DNA of 64,000 bases from Marinomonas spartinae (GTDB taxonomy: Bacteria > Pseudomonadota > Gammaproteobacteria > Pseudomonadales > Marinomonadaceae), in contig NZ_JAEMUI010000002.1 of NCBI RefSeq assembly GCF_016461715.1, positions 248,001 to 312,000 on the forward strand, read 5' to 3'. Shown here one piece after another: positions 8,965 to 18,795 of this stretch (its first letter is position 1; every line of letters starts with the position of its first letter). The notes beneath the pieces were generated by a model. The model had not been told where the DNA came from, made no database searches, and saw only the letters and a program-made list of their open reading frames with translations. The translations under genes and the position numbers were made by a program.

Positions 8965-11900
8965 ATGGCTAAACCGCTGCAACGCGCGATTAGTATTATT
9001 TGGTGGATTTTAGTCTTCATTGTTGCTTTTTTAGCACTTGCTATTGTCGCTGCTAAGTTGCTGCTGCCGCTTTTGAATGAGTATCGTCCGCAGATAGAAC
9101 GAAATTTGAGTCAAATCTCGGGCTACCATATTTCTTTGGGAAAAATAGGGGGAGGATTAGAAGGGATTGATCCTACTGTTTATGCTTCCGATGTGAATCT
9201 GGATATCGATGGTCAATCTGTTGTTTCTGTGTCAGAAATTCGCATTCGCCTCAATACCATTAAATCTCTTTTAACCTTTAGTCCACAATTCACTTACGTT
9301 CGATTTACCAAACCTTCTGTGGCGCTTCAAGAACGACAAGGTAAGTGGCTGTTAAAAGGGGCCAAGGCAAGCCATGATGTTCAGGATGATGTGGGAGTCG
9401 AGAGAATTCTCGGTTATTTGATGGCGCAAAAGCGTTTCTCCATGCTAGATGCCAAGATCATTCTGGATAGCGATCAATTGGGGGCTCACGAGTTATTGAT
9501 TCCAAAAGCGTATGTATTTCAAAGTGACTTTAGCTCTTGGATTAAGATAAATGCGTATTTGGATGGTGAATCAGCCCCATTTACCATCAACGCTAAAGTA
9601 TCACAGTTATTGGGAGTGATAGGCGATTATCATGTTCAAGCTAATATCAATGTGCCCAATATTAAACTGTCGTTGGCTGACAGTTCGTTTTCGTGGGCCA
9701 AACCCTTCAACAGCGTTCAGGTTGGCGGTAAGTTTTGGCTGAATTATCGAGTGGGTCATTCTATTGATTTACAGGGGCAAAGTACCACTCTTGCAGTTGC
9801 GCTAAAGAATGGCCAAGCCTATCAAACTCATCCTGATTTCAAACTTCGTTTTAGTCAGCGTTTTCCTAGTTTATCCCTGAGTGTGAATGATCTGTCCATT
9901 GAGGATGAGACAGGTCATGTTGCTGCTACCACTAATCTGGTTTATGACTGGTCTGATACTAGTGACCGTTCTTTTATTAAATTTGATCAGATAGATTTAG
10001 GTATGGTTAATAGGATTGCTGCTAACTTTTTACAGCCCCAGTGGCATGTTTCTTCATTGTTAAAAGCCTTAAACCCCAAGGGGGCTGCAAGTAACGGATC
10101 GCTATTGCTAGATTTTCATGGCAAGGAACCTTCCTATCATTACCTAAGTAATTTTCAAAATGCCTCTATCGACGGGTTTAATGGTATTCCTAAGGCAACT
10201 CATCTAAACGGTACCTTCAACTTAACGGACGAAGGTGGAATGGTTAAGTTTAAGGGTAAGAATGGTTATCTTGACTTCCCAACTGTCTATGATAAAGGGT
10301 GGGATGTTGATCAAATGTCTGGACAGGTGAAATGGGGGGAAAACCAAGGAGCCTTCATTGTGTCTGGTACGGATTTGTATCTATCTCGTCATAATACTCA
10401 AGTTGTTGGGGGCTTTAGGCTAGAGTCTCGGCCAAATGAGTCAGATTGGTTGTCGCTCAGTTTGGGGCTTGATCATGTGGCAGTGAAAGACCGCAACGAA
10501 TACATTCCCAAAGGGGTGTTAGATCCATCGACACTGGACTGGTTGAATCAAGCATTCAAGTCCGGAAAAGGGACGATCAATAACATGAGCCTCGTTGTCC
10601 AGACAGGGCTTAGAAAGGGTGACGATGCGAACGTTCTTATGAAGATGAACGTGAAGGATACTGACGTGGCTTTTGCTAAAGATTGGCCCGTGGCAAGACA
10701 GGTAAATGGTGATGTTGAGTTGGAAAAATCGGGTTTGCATGTGGCAGTGAAGTCCGGCACGTTATCAGGTTTTGCCGTTAAAGATGTGTTCGTCGATTTG
10801 CCGATTGATAAAAATAAGGCTGATTGGGTGAATGTTCATGGTAGCTTAGAACAGAACTCAACGTCTGTTTTAGCTCTGCTTCGTACTACGCCACTGAAAA
10901 ATTCTGTTTTGTCCGCCTTTGACAAATGGCGCATATCAGGACCAATGAAAGGGGACTTTTCTGTTAAAATTCCGTTATCCGATGACCATTCTGATCCCAA
11001 AATCGGTCTTAATTTGCAATTCGAAAATAATCCGTTGTATATCGGCGATGTCAACTTAAATACAACGGTGAAGCAAGGTCAATTGCACTTTGATTCGAGT
11101 AAAGGTTTTTACAATACTCGTTTCGACGTCCAGGCATTGTCGGGTGATACAACTATTTCTCTGTCCTCTAAGAATAAAACAGACGGTAGTATGGTTATTC
11201 AGGCAGATATGACGGGAACGGCAAAGATTGGCGATGTTGCAAAATGGCAAAAAGCACCGCAGTTTTTGGTGTCTCATCTATCGGGAAGCATGAAGTATTC
11301 CGCTTTTCTTAGTGTTAATCAGGCTCAAGCTGGGCAAGTTGATTTAACCGTTAATAGTGATCTTTCTGGCGTTCGTATCGATTTGCCTAAGCCCTTTAAT
11401 AAGCAAGCAAAGGTATCTGAGCCACTTTCTCTGAAGATTATGTCCCATCAAGATGACCTTGTTATCCAGGGGCAATATGGAGCAAAAGTTCGCTCTAAGC
11501 TTTTGTTTAAATCGGCTGAATTTGTTGGTGGACAAGTTCTAGTAAACAGTAAAAAACCACTGGATCAGGCTCTTTATAAGGGCTTATCTGTTGATGGTCA
11601 GATGAAAAAAGTAGATGTGGATGCATGGAAAAAGGCATTCTTTTCAGCGCAGGTTGGCTCTCCAGCCTCTGATGGAGGGAAAACACATAGTGCCAAGAAA
11701 GTCGCTGATTTATCCGCTTCTTTGGCAGTGCCAAAATGGCTCCGTAAAGTTGATTTTATTATTGATCAAGTGGTAGTTAACCCTCAAAACACCTTCCACA
11801 ACATGAAAGTGACCTATAGCGATGGGGATAAACTCCTAAAAGTCGCTTCAGATGAGATGAACTTCATGTTAGATACCTATAAGAATAAACCTAGATTGCG

Positions 11901-12867
11901 TATTGGTTATTTGAATTGGACGACGGCGCCCAGCTCTGCGGATAAGAAAGGTGCCGAGGATAAGAAAAGTAAGCAAGACCAAGCCGCTAATCAACAAGAT
12001 ATGATAAGTGAGCCGCCGATACATGCTAATGACATCCCTAGTATGTATTTATCGATTAATAAGTTGTTTATTAATCAGAGGCCCTATGGGGACTGGAATC
12101 TTACGATTGAGAGCGATGGTAATGAATTACGAATTGACCCTTTGTCTTCTGCTTTAAAACAAGGGAGTTTCGATGGTCGTTTGATATGGGTTGATGATGG
12201 TTCGCGCTCGAAAGTTGAGTTGGCAATGGCCATTAAAGGTAAAGATTTAGCGGAATTAACGAAGAAGTTCGCTAAAAGTGCATTTATAACGTCACAAAAA
12301 TACGATATTAATGTGTCATTATTTTGGCAGGGTAACCCGTTTGAGTTTAACAGAAAGACGGTTTCTGGGCGTATCGCGTTTTCTGCATCCGATGGTAATG
12401 CATCAAAAGTGGACGATATGCCTGTTTTTCTTAAGGTCTTTGGTATATTTAATGTTGAGTCATTTACGCGCCGGCTATCACTGGACTTCTCTGATCTTTT
12501 TGAGCCGGGGCTGACCTATGACAGCATTAAGGGAGACTTTGTTGTTAATAAGGGTATTGTACAAACAACGACACCCTTATCGATAATCTCTCCATCGGCA
12601 GATTTGTCTATTGAGGGTAAGGCTGACATTGTCAATGAGACCTTGGATGAGGTGTTAACGGCAACGTTACCTATTAGTGGTACGTTGCCATTAGCTGGGT
12701 TGATTTGGTCTACTCCTCAGATCGCTGGGTTGCTATATTTAACCGATAAATTGATAGGTGATCAGATTTCCAAAGTGACCAGTGTTCAGTATAAGGTTCA
12801 AGGGTCGTTTAATAATCCTATTCTTACGCCTATTGTTCACAAATTTAAAAAAGGATCGAATAGATGA
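8965..12867 (+). CDS. yhdP: YhdP, AsmA-like envelope phospholipid-transport protein
   Basis: This 1300-residue protein has one N-terminal membrane helix (residues 11-37) and then a very long beta-rich periplasmic region of the YhdP/AsmA-like type, with an AsmA-type C-terminal domain. In E. coli, YhdP, TamB and YdbH bridge the periplasm and carry phospholipids to the outer membrane. The family is recognised from length, N-terminal helix, the repeated amphipathic beta pattern and position between rng and the nitrilase gene. A lysine-rich stretch near residues 990-1012 (KKGAEDKKSKQDQAANQQD) looks like a flexible linker. It ends in a 4-base overlap with the next gene. Confidence 0.92.
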   Translation: MAKPLQRAISIIWWILVFIVAFLALAIVAAKLLLPLLNEYRPQIERNLSQISGYHISLGKIGGGLEGIDPTVYASDVNLDIDGQSVVSVSEIRIRLNTIKSLLTFSPQFTYVRFTKPSVALQERQGKWLLKGAKASHDVQDDVGVERILGYLMAQKRFSMLDAKIILDSDQLGAHELLIPKAYVFQSDFSSWIKINAYLDGESAPFTINAKVSQLLGVIGDYHVQANINVPNIKLSLADSSFSWAKPFNSVQVGGKFWLNYRVGHSIDLQGQSTTLAVALKNGQAYQTHPDFKLRFSQRFPSLSLSVNDLSIEDETGHVAATTNLVYDWSDTSDRSFIKFDQIDLGMVNRIAANFLQPQWHVSSLLKALNPKGAASNGSLLLDFHGKEPSYHYLSNFQNASIDGFNGIPKATHLNGTFNLTDEGGMVKFKGKNGYLDFPTVYDKGWDVDQMSGQVKWGENQGAFIVSGTDLYLSRHNTQVVGGFRLESRPNESDWLSLSLGLDHVAVKDRNEYIPKGVLDPSTLDWLNQAFKSGKGTINNMSLVVQTGLRKGDDANVLMKMNVKDTDVAFAKDWPVARQVNGDVELEKSGLHVAVKSGTLSGFAVKDVFVDLPIDKNKADWVNVHGSLEQNSTSVLALLRTTPLKNSVLSAFDKWRISGPMKGDFSVKIPLSDDHSDPKIGLNLQFENNPLYIGDVNLNTTVKQGQLHFDSSKGFYNTRFDVQALSGDTTISLSSKNKTDGSMVIQADMTGTAKIGDVAKWQKAPQFLVSHLSGSMKYSAFLSVNQAQAGQVDLTVNSDLSGVRIDLPKPFNKQAKVSEPLSLKIMSHQDDLVIQGQYGAKVRSKLLFKSAEFVGGQVLVNSKKPLDQALYKGLSVDGQMKKVDVDAWKKAFFSAQVGSPASDGGKTHSAKKVADLSASLAVPKWLRKVDFIIDQVVVNPQNTFHNMKVTYSDGDKLLKVASDEMNFMLDTYKNKPRLRIGYLNWTTAPSSADKKGAEDKKSKQDQAANQQDMISEPPIHANDIPSMYLSINKLFINQRPYGDWNLTIESDGNELRIDPLSSALKQGSFDGRLIWVDDGSRSKVELAMAIKGKDLAELTKKFAKSAFITSQKYDINVSLFWQGNPFEFNRKTVSGRIAFSASDGNASKVDDMPVFLKVFGIFNVESFTRRLSLDFSDLFEPGLTYDSIKGDFVVNKGIVQTTTPLSIISPSADLSIEGKADIVNETLDEVLTATLPISGTLPLAGLIWSTPQIAGLLYLTDKLIGDQISKVTSVQYKVQGSFNNPILTPIVHKFKKGSNR

Positions 12868-13703
12868 CAGACACCCTTCGTATTGCTGCGATTCAGTTGA
12901 CCAGTGGTGCAGATTTTAAAGAAAATTTGCAAGAAGTTAAGAAATGGGTGGTCAAAGCTGCTGATGATGGCGCGCGAGTTATCGTATTGCCTGAGAATGT
13001 TTTTTTGTTCAATGGCAAAGCTATGCGTGATCTTGCTGAATCTGATGATCAAGGGGTACTGTTGAGGGAGGTCGCTGAGTGGGCCCGCTTCAATGAGGTC
13101 TATTTAGTGGTTGGCTCTCACCCTAGTCTTGTGAATGAGGGGGGAGAGCTTGTCGCTAATCAGCGGGTGCGTCAGTCTTGTATGGTTTTCGATCCTAATG
13201 GTGAGTTGATACAGCGTTATGACAAGATTCATCTGTTTGATGTGTCTGTGGACGATAAAGCTGGTTCTTACCGTGAGTCCGATTATATTGAGCCTGGAGA
13301 CTTGGAAGTCAAAATGTTTGAAGTTGATGGCTTTAAAGTGGGGCTGACCATCTGTTATGACGTACGCTTTCCTGAGCTTTTTAGGCATCTATCCAAAGAA
13401 GGGGCGGAACTCATACTCGTTCCTGCCGCTTTCACCTATGTGACAGGTAAAGCACATTGGAATACTCTGCTGGCGGCCAGAGCTATAGAAAATCAGTGTT
13501 TTGTGATGGGCGTGAATCAATGTGGTTGGCATACGCAAACGCGTCAAACCTATGGTCACAGTGTTTTATATTCTCCAAATGGCGAGATGTTGCAGCAGTT
13601 GGAAGAAGAGCCTGGGTATTTTGTAGGTGAGATAGATAAAAGCAGTCTACAGACATGTCGTACTAAAATGCCCTGTTTAGAGCACCGACGCTTCATTAGC
13701 TAG
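12864..13703 (+). CDS. Nitrilase-superfamily amidase (Nit1-type, deaminated glutathione amidase-like)
   Basis: The 279-residue protein has the Glu-Lys-Cys triad of the nitrilase superfamily: Glu44 in VLPENVFLF, Lys in DKIHLFDV and Cys in TICYDVRFPE. Nit1-type members repair deaminated glutathione, and this is the usual gene found between yhdP and tldD in pseudomonads. Substrate is assigned by family and position only. The ATG overlaps the yhdP stop. tldD, normally next, is not here; a terminator follows instead. Confidence 0.9.
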   Translation: MTDTLRIAAIQLTSGADFKENLQEVKKWVVKAADDGARVIVLPENVFLFNGKAMRDLAESDDQGVLLREVAEWARFNEVYLVVGSHPSLVNEGGELVANQRVRQSCMVFDPNGELIQRYDKIHLFDVSVDDKAGSYRESDYIEPGDLEVKMFEVDGFKVGLTICYDVRFPELFRHLSKEGAELILVPAAFTYVTGKAHWNTLLAARAIENQCFVMGVNQCGWHTQTRQTYGHSVLYSPNGEMLQQLEEEPGYFVGEIDKSSLQTCRTKMPCLEHRRFIS

Positions 13704-13738
13704 GTTAGTATATTAATTTTATAGGTGATAACGGTTGA

Positions 13739-13774
13739 AAAGGCTCAAGAGATGGCTCTTGGGCCTTTGTTTTG
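13739..13774 (+). terminator. Terminator after the nitrilase gene
   Basis: AAAGGC(T)CAAGAG and CTCTTG(G)GCCTTT form a 12-bp stem with one mismatch and a 4-base loop, followed by GTTTTG. It is nearly symmetric and may also serve darP on the minus strand. Confidence 0.78.
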
Positions 13775-13826
13775 TGTGAAGGGGTTGACTCATCAGTCAA
13801 GTTAATAAAAGGCGCTCGGAGAGAAA

Positions 13827-14360
13827 CTAGTCTTTCAGCCCAAGTTTCTTTTCCTCAACCTCTCGAAGGTAACGGAATAGCTTTTTGCGATTGGTGGTGT
13901 TGCCATCCTCTGAGACTTCCTTTTGGGATTGGCGAATAAGCTGTCTTAAGAGCTGGATGTCTTCTAATCCTGGATGATCTTCTAGGTATTGTGAGAGAGC
14001 TTCTTTGCTATGCTCACCAATTAATTCGTCACGCTTTGCTTCCAACTGGTGGAATAATTTATTATAGGCCGCTGAGGTTGTGTCAAACATAGCGACTTGC
14101 TTGGCGATCGCTTCATGGTCTTCGGTACGCATTACCTTGCCTATGTATTGAAGGTGTCTTCTCATCGCTTCTCGTTGTTTGATGCGATCGGCTTCGACTA
14201 GGGCGTCTCTAAGTGTGTCTGACATCACGACTTTTTTTTGCTGATTTTTACTTAGCGCTAACAGCTTTTTACCGACTTCTTGCAGGGCTTCCATTTCGCG
14301 TTTGATCTGCGTTTTACTCTTCGGGATGTCGTCTTCATTAAATTGATCAAAGTCAGTCAT
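13827..14360 (-). CDS. darP: DarP (YjgA), 50S ribosome assembly factor
   Basis: A 177-residue, highly charged, helical protein of the YjgA family (DUF615), which associates with late 50S assembly intermediates. Recognisable parts are the N-terminal PKSKTQIKREMEALQEVGKK and the C-terminal RKLFRYLREVEEKK. It begins 6 bases after mgtE and is the last gene of the minus-strand run. In pseudomonads yjgA lies between tldD and pmbA; here both are missing. Confidence 0.92.
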   Translation of the reverse strand: MTDFDQFNEDDIPKSKTQIKREMEALQEVGKKLLALSKNQQKKVVMSDTLRDALVEADRIKQREAMRRHLQYIGKVMRTEDHEAIAKQVAMFDTTSAAYNKLFHQLEAKRDELIGEHSKEALSQYLEDHPGLEDIQLLRQLIRQSQKEVSEDGNTTNRKKLFRYLREVEEKKLGLKD

Positions 14361-14366
14361 GGGAAC

Positions 14367-15719
14367 CTATACTAAAAAAATGGTGGCGAGACCAAGGAAG
14401 GCTAAAAAGCCGACCACATCGGTCACGGTAGTCAAAATAACACTGGCCGCTAAGGCGGGGTCGATACCAAGTTTTTTTAAGAAAATTGGTAAAAGAGTTC
14501 CAGTCAGTGCAGCAATCAAAAGGTTGATGATTGTCGCCCCCGCAATGATATAGGCAATCTTGATGTTGTCAAACCAAACTGCTGTCAGTATGGCAATAAT
14601 GGCTGACCAAAGGAGTCCGTTGAGTAGGCCGACAATCAGTTCTCTATTTAATAGCCAGCGCATATTGGCTGAGCCAATCTGATCCAAAGCGATCCCACGT
14701 ATGACCAAAGTGAGAACTTGAGAGCCAGCAATGCCTCCCATGCTGGCGACAATGGGCATTAAAACAGCCAGTGCGACAACTTGATTGAGCGTGTTTTGAA
14801 AAAGACCAATGACATAAGAAGCAATAAAGGCGGTGATTAAGTTGATGCCTAGCCAAACGGCACGGCGGCGTGTGGTTTTCATGATTGGCGAGAAGGTGTC
14901 TTCGTCATCGTCCAAACCGGCCATACTGAGCATGGAGTGTTCGGCCTCATCTCGAATGACATCGACTACGTCATCAATGGTAATGCGTCCAAGTAGCTTT
15001 CCTGTACTGCGATCAATAACGGGGGCGGAAACCAAATCCATTTTTTCAAACACTTGAGCGACTTCGCTTACGGATGTGTTTGAGTGGATGGTGGTGTGGT
15101 CAGTTTCCATAATGTCACGTACGGTGGTTTTTGGATCACAGACAAGGAGTTTTGCTAAGGGGAGGATCCCTAATAGTCGATTTGAACGACTGACAACTAA
15201 TAAGCTGTCTGTCATGTCAGGAATTTGTTTATATTGTCTAAGGTAACGAAATACTCTATCTAAGGTGACATTAGGTCGAATGGTAATAGTGTCCGTGTTC
15301 ATTAAGCCACCGGCGGAGTCTTCCGAGTAGCTTAATAAGGCTTCAACTCTTAGCCTATCCTGAGGGGACATGGATAAGAGTACTTCGCTTACCACTTTGT
15401 CTGGGAGATGTTGTAGTAAATCGGCTAAATCATCGCTTTCAAAGTGTTCAGATACCGCGACCACCCGATGGGTGCTCATGTTTTCCAAAAACTGTAAGCG
15501 GATGTCTTCGTTAAGATACTGAAGAACTTCGCCTTGGTTTTTGTCTTCAATGAGTTCCCAAAGTTGCTTACGTTCTTTAGGAGGCGAGGATTCTAGAAGG
15601 CTAGCAACCTCTTGTGCAGGTAAGGCGCCATTTAGCAAATAGCGCGTCTGTAGTGTGGCGCCAGACTCTAAAGACTCTGTGACCGTTTGTAGGTGGGCGA
15701 GTGTATTTTTATCTGGCAT
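14367..15719 (-). CDS. mgtE: MgtE-family magnesium transporter
   Basis: The 450-residue protein has the full MgtE layout: an N-terminal superhelical domain (residues about 20-130), two CBS domains (about 135-260) that act as the Mg2+ sensor, a connecting helix and a five-helix channel domain. The pore contains PIVASMGGIAGSQVLTL, and the last helices contain LAASVILTTVTDVVGF, whose Asp is the family's pore Asp. It imports Mg2+ (possibly Co2+) down the membrane potential, gated by internal Mg2+. It lies 8 bases after ptsO and 6 before darP. Confidence 0.93.
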   Translation of the reverse strand: MPDKNTLAHLQTVTESLESGATLQTRYLLNGALPAQEVASLLESSPPKERKQLWELIEDKNQGEVLQYLNEDIRLQFLENMSTHRVVAVSEHFESDDLADLLQHLPDKVVSEVLLSMSPQDRLRVEALLSYSEDSAGGLMNTDTITIRPNVTLDRVFRYLRQYKQIPDMTDSLLVVSRSNRLLGILPLAKLLVCDPKTTVRDIMETDHTTIHSNTSVSEVAQVFEKMDLVSAPVIDRSTGKLLGRITIDDVVDVIRDEAEHSMLSMAGLDDDEDTFSPIMKTTRRRAVWLGINLITAFIASYVIGLFQNTLNQVVALAVLMPIVASMGGIAGSQVLTLVIRGIALDQIGSANMRWLLNRELIVGLLNGLLWSAIIAILTAVWFDNIKIAYIIAGATIINLLIAALTGTLLPIFLKKLGIDPALAASVILTTVTDVVGFLAFLGLATIFLV

Positions 15720-15727
15720 TGTTGTCC

Positions 15728-15997
15728 TTATTCGTCTTCTCCAAAACGATTATTGATTAATGCAATAATCGCTTTGATGGCATCCTCTTCATCTTCTCCA
15801 TTTGTTTTTATGGTGATGTTGGTGCCTTTACCAGCAGCTAGCATCATCATTGCCATAATGCTTTTACCATCAACGTTGCGCCCGTCTTTCTCGATGGTAA
15901 CATCACAAGAAAATCGAGAAGTGGTTTCGACCAGTTTTCCTGCGGCTCGTGCATGTAGGCCAAGTTTGTTGATGATGGTGACCGACTCTTCCAACAT
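15728..15997 (-). CDS. ptsO: NPr, HPr-like phosphocarrier of the nitrogen PTS
   Basis: An 89-residue HPr-fold protein. The phospho-accepting His is in KLGLHARAAGK, and the region around the regulatory Ser is DGKSIMAMMMLAAGKG. Because it lies directly downstream of rpoN-ptsN it is NPr rather than sugar-PTS HPr. It takes phosphate from EI-Ntr (PtsP) and passes it to PtsN. rapZ, which usually separates ptsN and ptsO, is not present; the gap is 24 bases. Confidence 0.92.
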   Translation of the reverse strand: MLEESVTIINKLGLHARAAGKLVETTSRFSCDVTIEKDGRNVDGKSIMAMMMLAAGKGTNITIKTNGEDEEDAIKAIIALINNRFGEDE

Positions 15998-16021
15998 ACC
16001 TTTTTCCTTATTATATTAAAT

Positions 16022-16474
16022 CTAATTCAATAGTGATTCTAATTCATCAAGAAGGGCTTGGTTGGTCTCGGCCGCTCTTAATTTATCGAGTTTTTCGGTA
16101 GACTGCGCCAACTCAGCAATTTCTGACAGGGTTGATAAGTGGTTATCGCATTCGCTAGGAGGCACGATTAAAGCAAAAATTAAATCCACGTTTTGCTTAT
16201 CCACGGAGTCAAAGTTAATGGCGGATTGCAATGACATCACAACCAGAGCTGTATGGTTAGCGCTTTCCAAACGGCAATGGGGGATGGCAATACCATTGCC
16301 TATGCCAGTACTACCAAGTTTTTCGCGCCCTAATAATGCATCATAAATTGCTTCGTTGTCGCAATGTAATCGATTTGACGCAACATCAGCAATGCTTTCT
16401 AGTACGCGTTTCTTGCTAATAATATCCTGTTTGGCGATAACGAGTTCAGCTTTCAATATAGATTTCAAAGGCAT
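16022..16474 (-). CDS. ptsN: EIIA-Ntr, nitrogen-regulatory PTS protein
   Basis: A 150-residue EIIA protein of the fructose/mannitol fold with the phosphorylatable His in GIAIPHCRLE. It is the terminal acceptor of the PTS-Ntr chain (PtsP, NPr, PtsN) and controls potassium uptake and other systems through its phosphorylation state. It starts 17 bases after rpoN. hpf, which normally lies between rpoN and ptsN, is absent here. Confidence 0.93.
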   Translation of the reverse strand: MPLKSILKAELVIAKQDIISKKRVLESIADVASNRLHCDNEAIYDALLGREKLGSTGIGNGIAIPHCRLESANHTALVVMSLQSAINFDSVDKQNVDLIFALIVPPSECDNHLSTLSEIAELAQSTEKLDKLRAAETNQALLDELESLLN

Positions 16475-16491
16475 AAAGAAATGTATCCGTA

Positions 16492-17982
16492 TTAGATGAG
16501 TCGTTTACGTTCATTAGAAGGCGGAATATTCATCGCCTCGCGATATTTTGCCACTGTTCGTCTAGCAACCTGAATACCCTGTTCCGCTAAAATGCTGGCT
16601 AGTTTGTTGTCGCTAAGCGGTTTTTTGGCAGGCTCTTCGTTAACGAGCTTCTTAATCATAGCTCGAATAGCAGTCGAAGAACATTCCCCTCCAGAGGCGG
16701 TATTGACATGGCTGGAAAAAAAGTATTTCAGCTCAAAAATGCCTTTTGGGGTATGCATGTATTTTTGGGTGGTTACTCGAGAAATAGTGGACTCATGCAT
16801 GCCTACTTCTTCTGCGACATCGTGAAGCACCATGGGTTTCATCGCTTCTTCACCAAGCTCAAAGAAATCGATTTGTCGATTTACGATGCAGCTGGTGACT
16901 TTTAGTAAGGTTTCATTACGGCTTTGCAAGCTTTTCATGAACCATTTAGCTTCTTGTAAGGAGTTTTTGATATACGTGACGTCTTCTGATGTGGAAGCCG
17001 TTGATGCCATGGCCGAATAGGTTTCATTTATCTTAACCGGTGGAAGAGCATCATTGTTCAATTCAACTTGCCAGACGTTATTACGCTTTCTAACAGACAC
17101 ATCGGGGATAACATAATCCGTATCGTCTGCATCAATAATGGATCCTGGCCGCGGATTGAGTTGTTGTATTAGTTCAATCACTTCTTTGAGTGATTCTTCT
17201 TTCAACTTTGTTTTTCGGCTTAACTGTGCAAAATCGCGATTACCCAGCAGAGGTAAATAATTGTCTACTAAATTATAAGTACTTTTGTACAAAGGATGAT
17301 CGCGGAAAAGTTCTAATTGAACTAACAGGCAATCACGCAGATCAATAGAACATACGCCGACCGGATCAAAGCGTTGTAAACGGTGTTGAACAGCAATGAC
17401 TTCATCAAGCTCAAGGTCTTCAAGTTCAGTGCTTAATGATTCCCAAATGTCATTTGGGGTAATACTCAAGTATCCGTCGGACTGAACGCATTCAATGATG
17501 GCGTAAGCAATTTCAATATCCCGATCAGACATGTGCGTGAGATTAAGTTGCCAAATTAAATGGTCTTGAATGCTTTCTTCTGGCGCGCTACGGCTTTCAA
17601 AATCCCCATCATTTTCATAGTTATTTGAGTGGCTGACAGACGCTGAATTTTGATAGGTATCATCCCAGTCACTATCAATGGATAACTCTTCTGGAATGCT
17701 GTCAGTCCATTCTGATTCGACTTTTGCTTCTTCGCTATTATTTGACTCAGCCTTTTTCTCGGCAGAGTGTGTGTTGTCACTGTCGCGTTCTCTCAATACG
17801 GATGAGATGTCACTTGAGGTATATTCCTCATCGTCAATTTCCAGTAGTGGATTAGACTCCAAAAATTCATGGATCTCCTGTTTTAGATCCAGTGTTGAAA
17901 GTTGCAGTAGACGAATGGCTTGCTGCAGCTGTGGTGTCATGGTCAGTTGTTGACCGAGCTTTAATTGCAAAGACTGCTTCAT
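16492..17982 (-). CDS. rpoN: RNA polymerase sigma-54 factor RpoN
   Basis: Sigma-54 directs RNA polymerase to -24/-12 promoters and needs enhancer-binding ATPases. The protein (496 residues) has the Gln/Leu-rich activator-interacting region I (MKQSLQLKLGQQLTMTPQLQ), an acidic low-complexity region II at about 60-125, the core-binding and DNA-binding domains, and the RpoN box ARRTVAKYREAMNIP close to the C-terminus. It lies 87 bases downstream of lptB, the classic neighbour. Confidence 0.96.
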   Translation of the reverse strand: MKQSLQLKLGQQLTMTPQLQQAIRLLQLSTLDLKQEIHEFLESNPLLEIDDEEYTSSDISSVLRERDSDNTHSAEKKAESNNSEEAKVESEWTDSIPEELSIDSDWDDTYQNSASVSHSNNYENDGDFESRSAPEESIQDHLIWQLNLTHMSDRDIEIAYAIIECVQSDGYLSITPNDIWESLSTELEDLELDEVIAVQHRLQRFDPVGVCSIDLRDCLLVQLELFRDHPLYKSTYNLVDNYLPLLGNRDFAQLSRKTKLKEESLKEVIELIQQLNPRPGSIIDADDTDYVIPDVSVRKRNNVWQVELNNDALPPVKINETYSAMASTASTSEDVTYIKNSLQEAKWFMKSLQSRNETLLKVTSCIVNRQIDFFELGEEAMKPMVLHDVAEEVGMHESTISRVTTQKYMHTPKGIFELKYFFSSHVNTASGGECSSTAIRAMIKKLVNEEPAKKPLSDNKLASILAEQGIQVARRTVAKYREAMNIPPSNERKRLI

Positions 17983-18069
17983 AGAGCAACTCTTTTATCG
18001 TTAAGTTGAAAGTAAGAAATATGGAACAAGTTATGCATGTTACTCCCTTTGAGTTGCAAAAATAAGAGG

Positions 18070-18795
18070 TTATAAGCGGAAGTCGTTACCTAAATAGACT
18101 TTTTTCACTTGTTCGTTGTTGATAACCGTGTCAGCATCCCCTGATGCGATGATATGACCATTACCAACAATGTAGGCTTTATCACAAATGTCGAGGGTTT
18201 CCCTGACGTTGTGGTCGGTAATTAACACCCCAATACCACTTTCTTGTAAGTGCCTGATAATGAGCTTTATATCACCCACTGAAATAGGATCCACACCAGC
18301 GAATGGTTCGTCAAGTAATATGAACTTGGGGTTCATTGCCAGTGCCCGCGCGATTTCAACTCGGCGCCGTTCACCACCAGACAATGCCATACCCAAGTTA
18401 GAGCGAATGTGAGTGACATGAAATTCTTTTAATAAACTTTCTAGTCGTTCTTTTCTTTGAGCTTTATTAAGTTCTTTTCGTGTTTCAAGAATGGCATAAA
18501 TATTGTCTTCTACCGACATTTTTCTAAAAATAGAGGCTTCTTGGGGGAGGTAGCCTATGCCTTTTTGAGCGCGGGTGTGCATGGCATTCTTGGTGATGTC
18601 TTGACCATCGATAAAGATGCCGCCAGCATCGTTGGTGACCATGCCAACGATCATATAGAAACAGGTTGTTTTGCCCGCACCATTAGGACCAAGCAAGCCA
18701 ACCGCTTGACCTGACTCGACAGAAAGTGACACATCTTTAACCACTTGGCGTTTTTTATAACTTTTTGCGAGGTTTTTTGCTTCTAAAACAGCCAT
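18070..18795 (-). CDS. lptB: LptB, ATPase of the lipopolysaccharide export transporter
   Basis: A 241-residue ABC ATPase with Walker [10 protein letters not shown], signature [15 protein letters not shown], Walker [13 protein letters not shown] and switch His in LITDHNVRE. With LptFG it extracts LPS from the inner membrane and pushes it along LptC-LptA-LptDE. The start codon directly follows the lptA stop, and rpoN follows, so identity is secure from sequence and context. Confidence 0.96.
   Translation of the reverse strand: MAVLEAKNLAKSYKKRQVVKDVSLSVESGQAVGLLGPNGAGKTTCFYMIVGMVTNDAGGIFIDGQDITKNAMHTRAQKGIGYLPQEASIFRKMSVEDNIYAILETRKELNKAQRKERLESLLKEFHVTHIRSNLGMALSGGERRRVEIARALAMNPKFILLDEPFAGVDPISVGDIKLIIRHLQESGIGVLITDHNVRETLDICDKAYIVGNGHIIASGDADTVINNEQVKKVYLGNDFRL

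Noticed and set aside
10519..11734. Several 60-75 codon minus-strand frames opposite yhdP
   Set aside because: No family likeness or ribosome sites; they are by-products of the long yhdP coding sequence.
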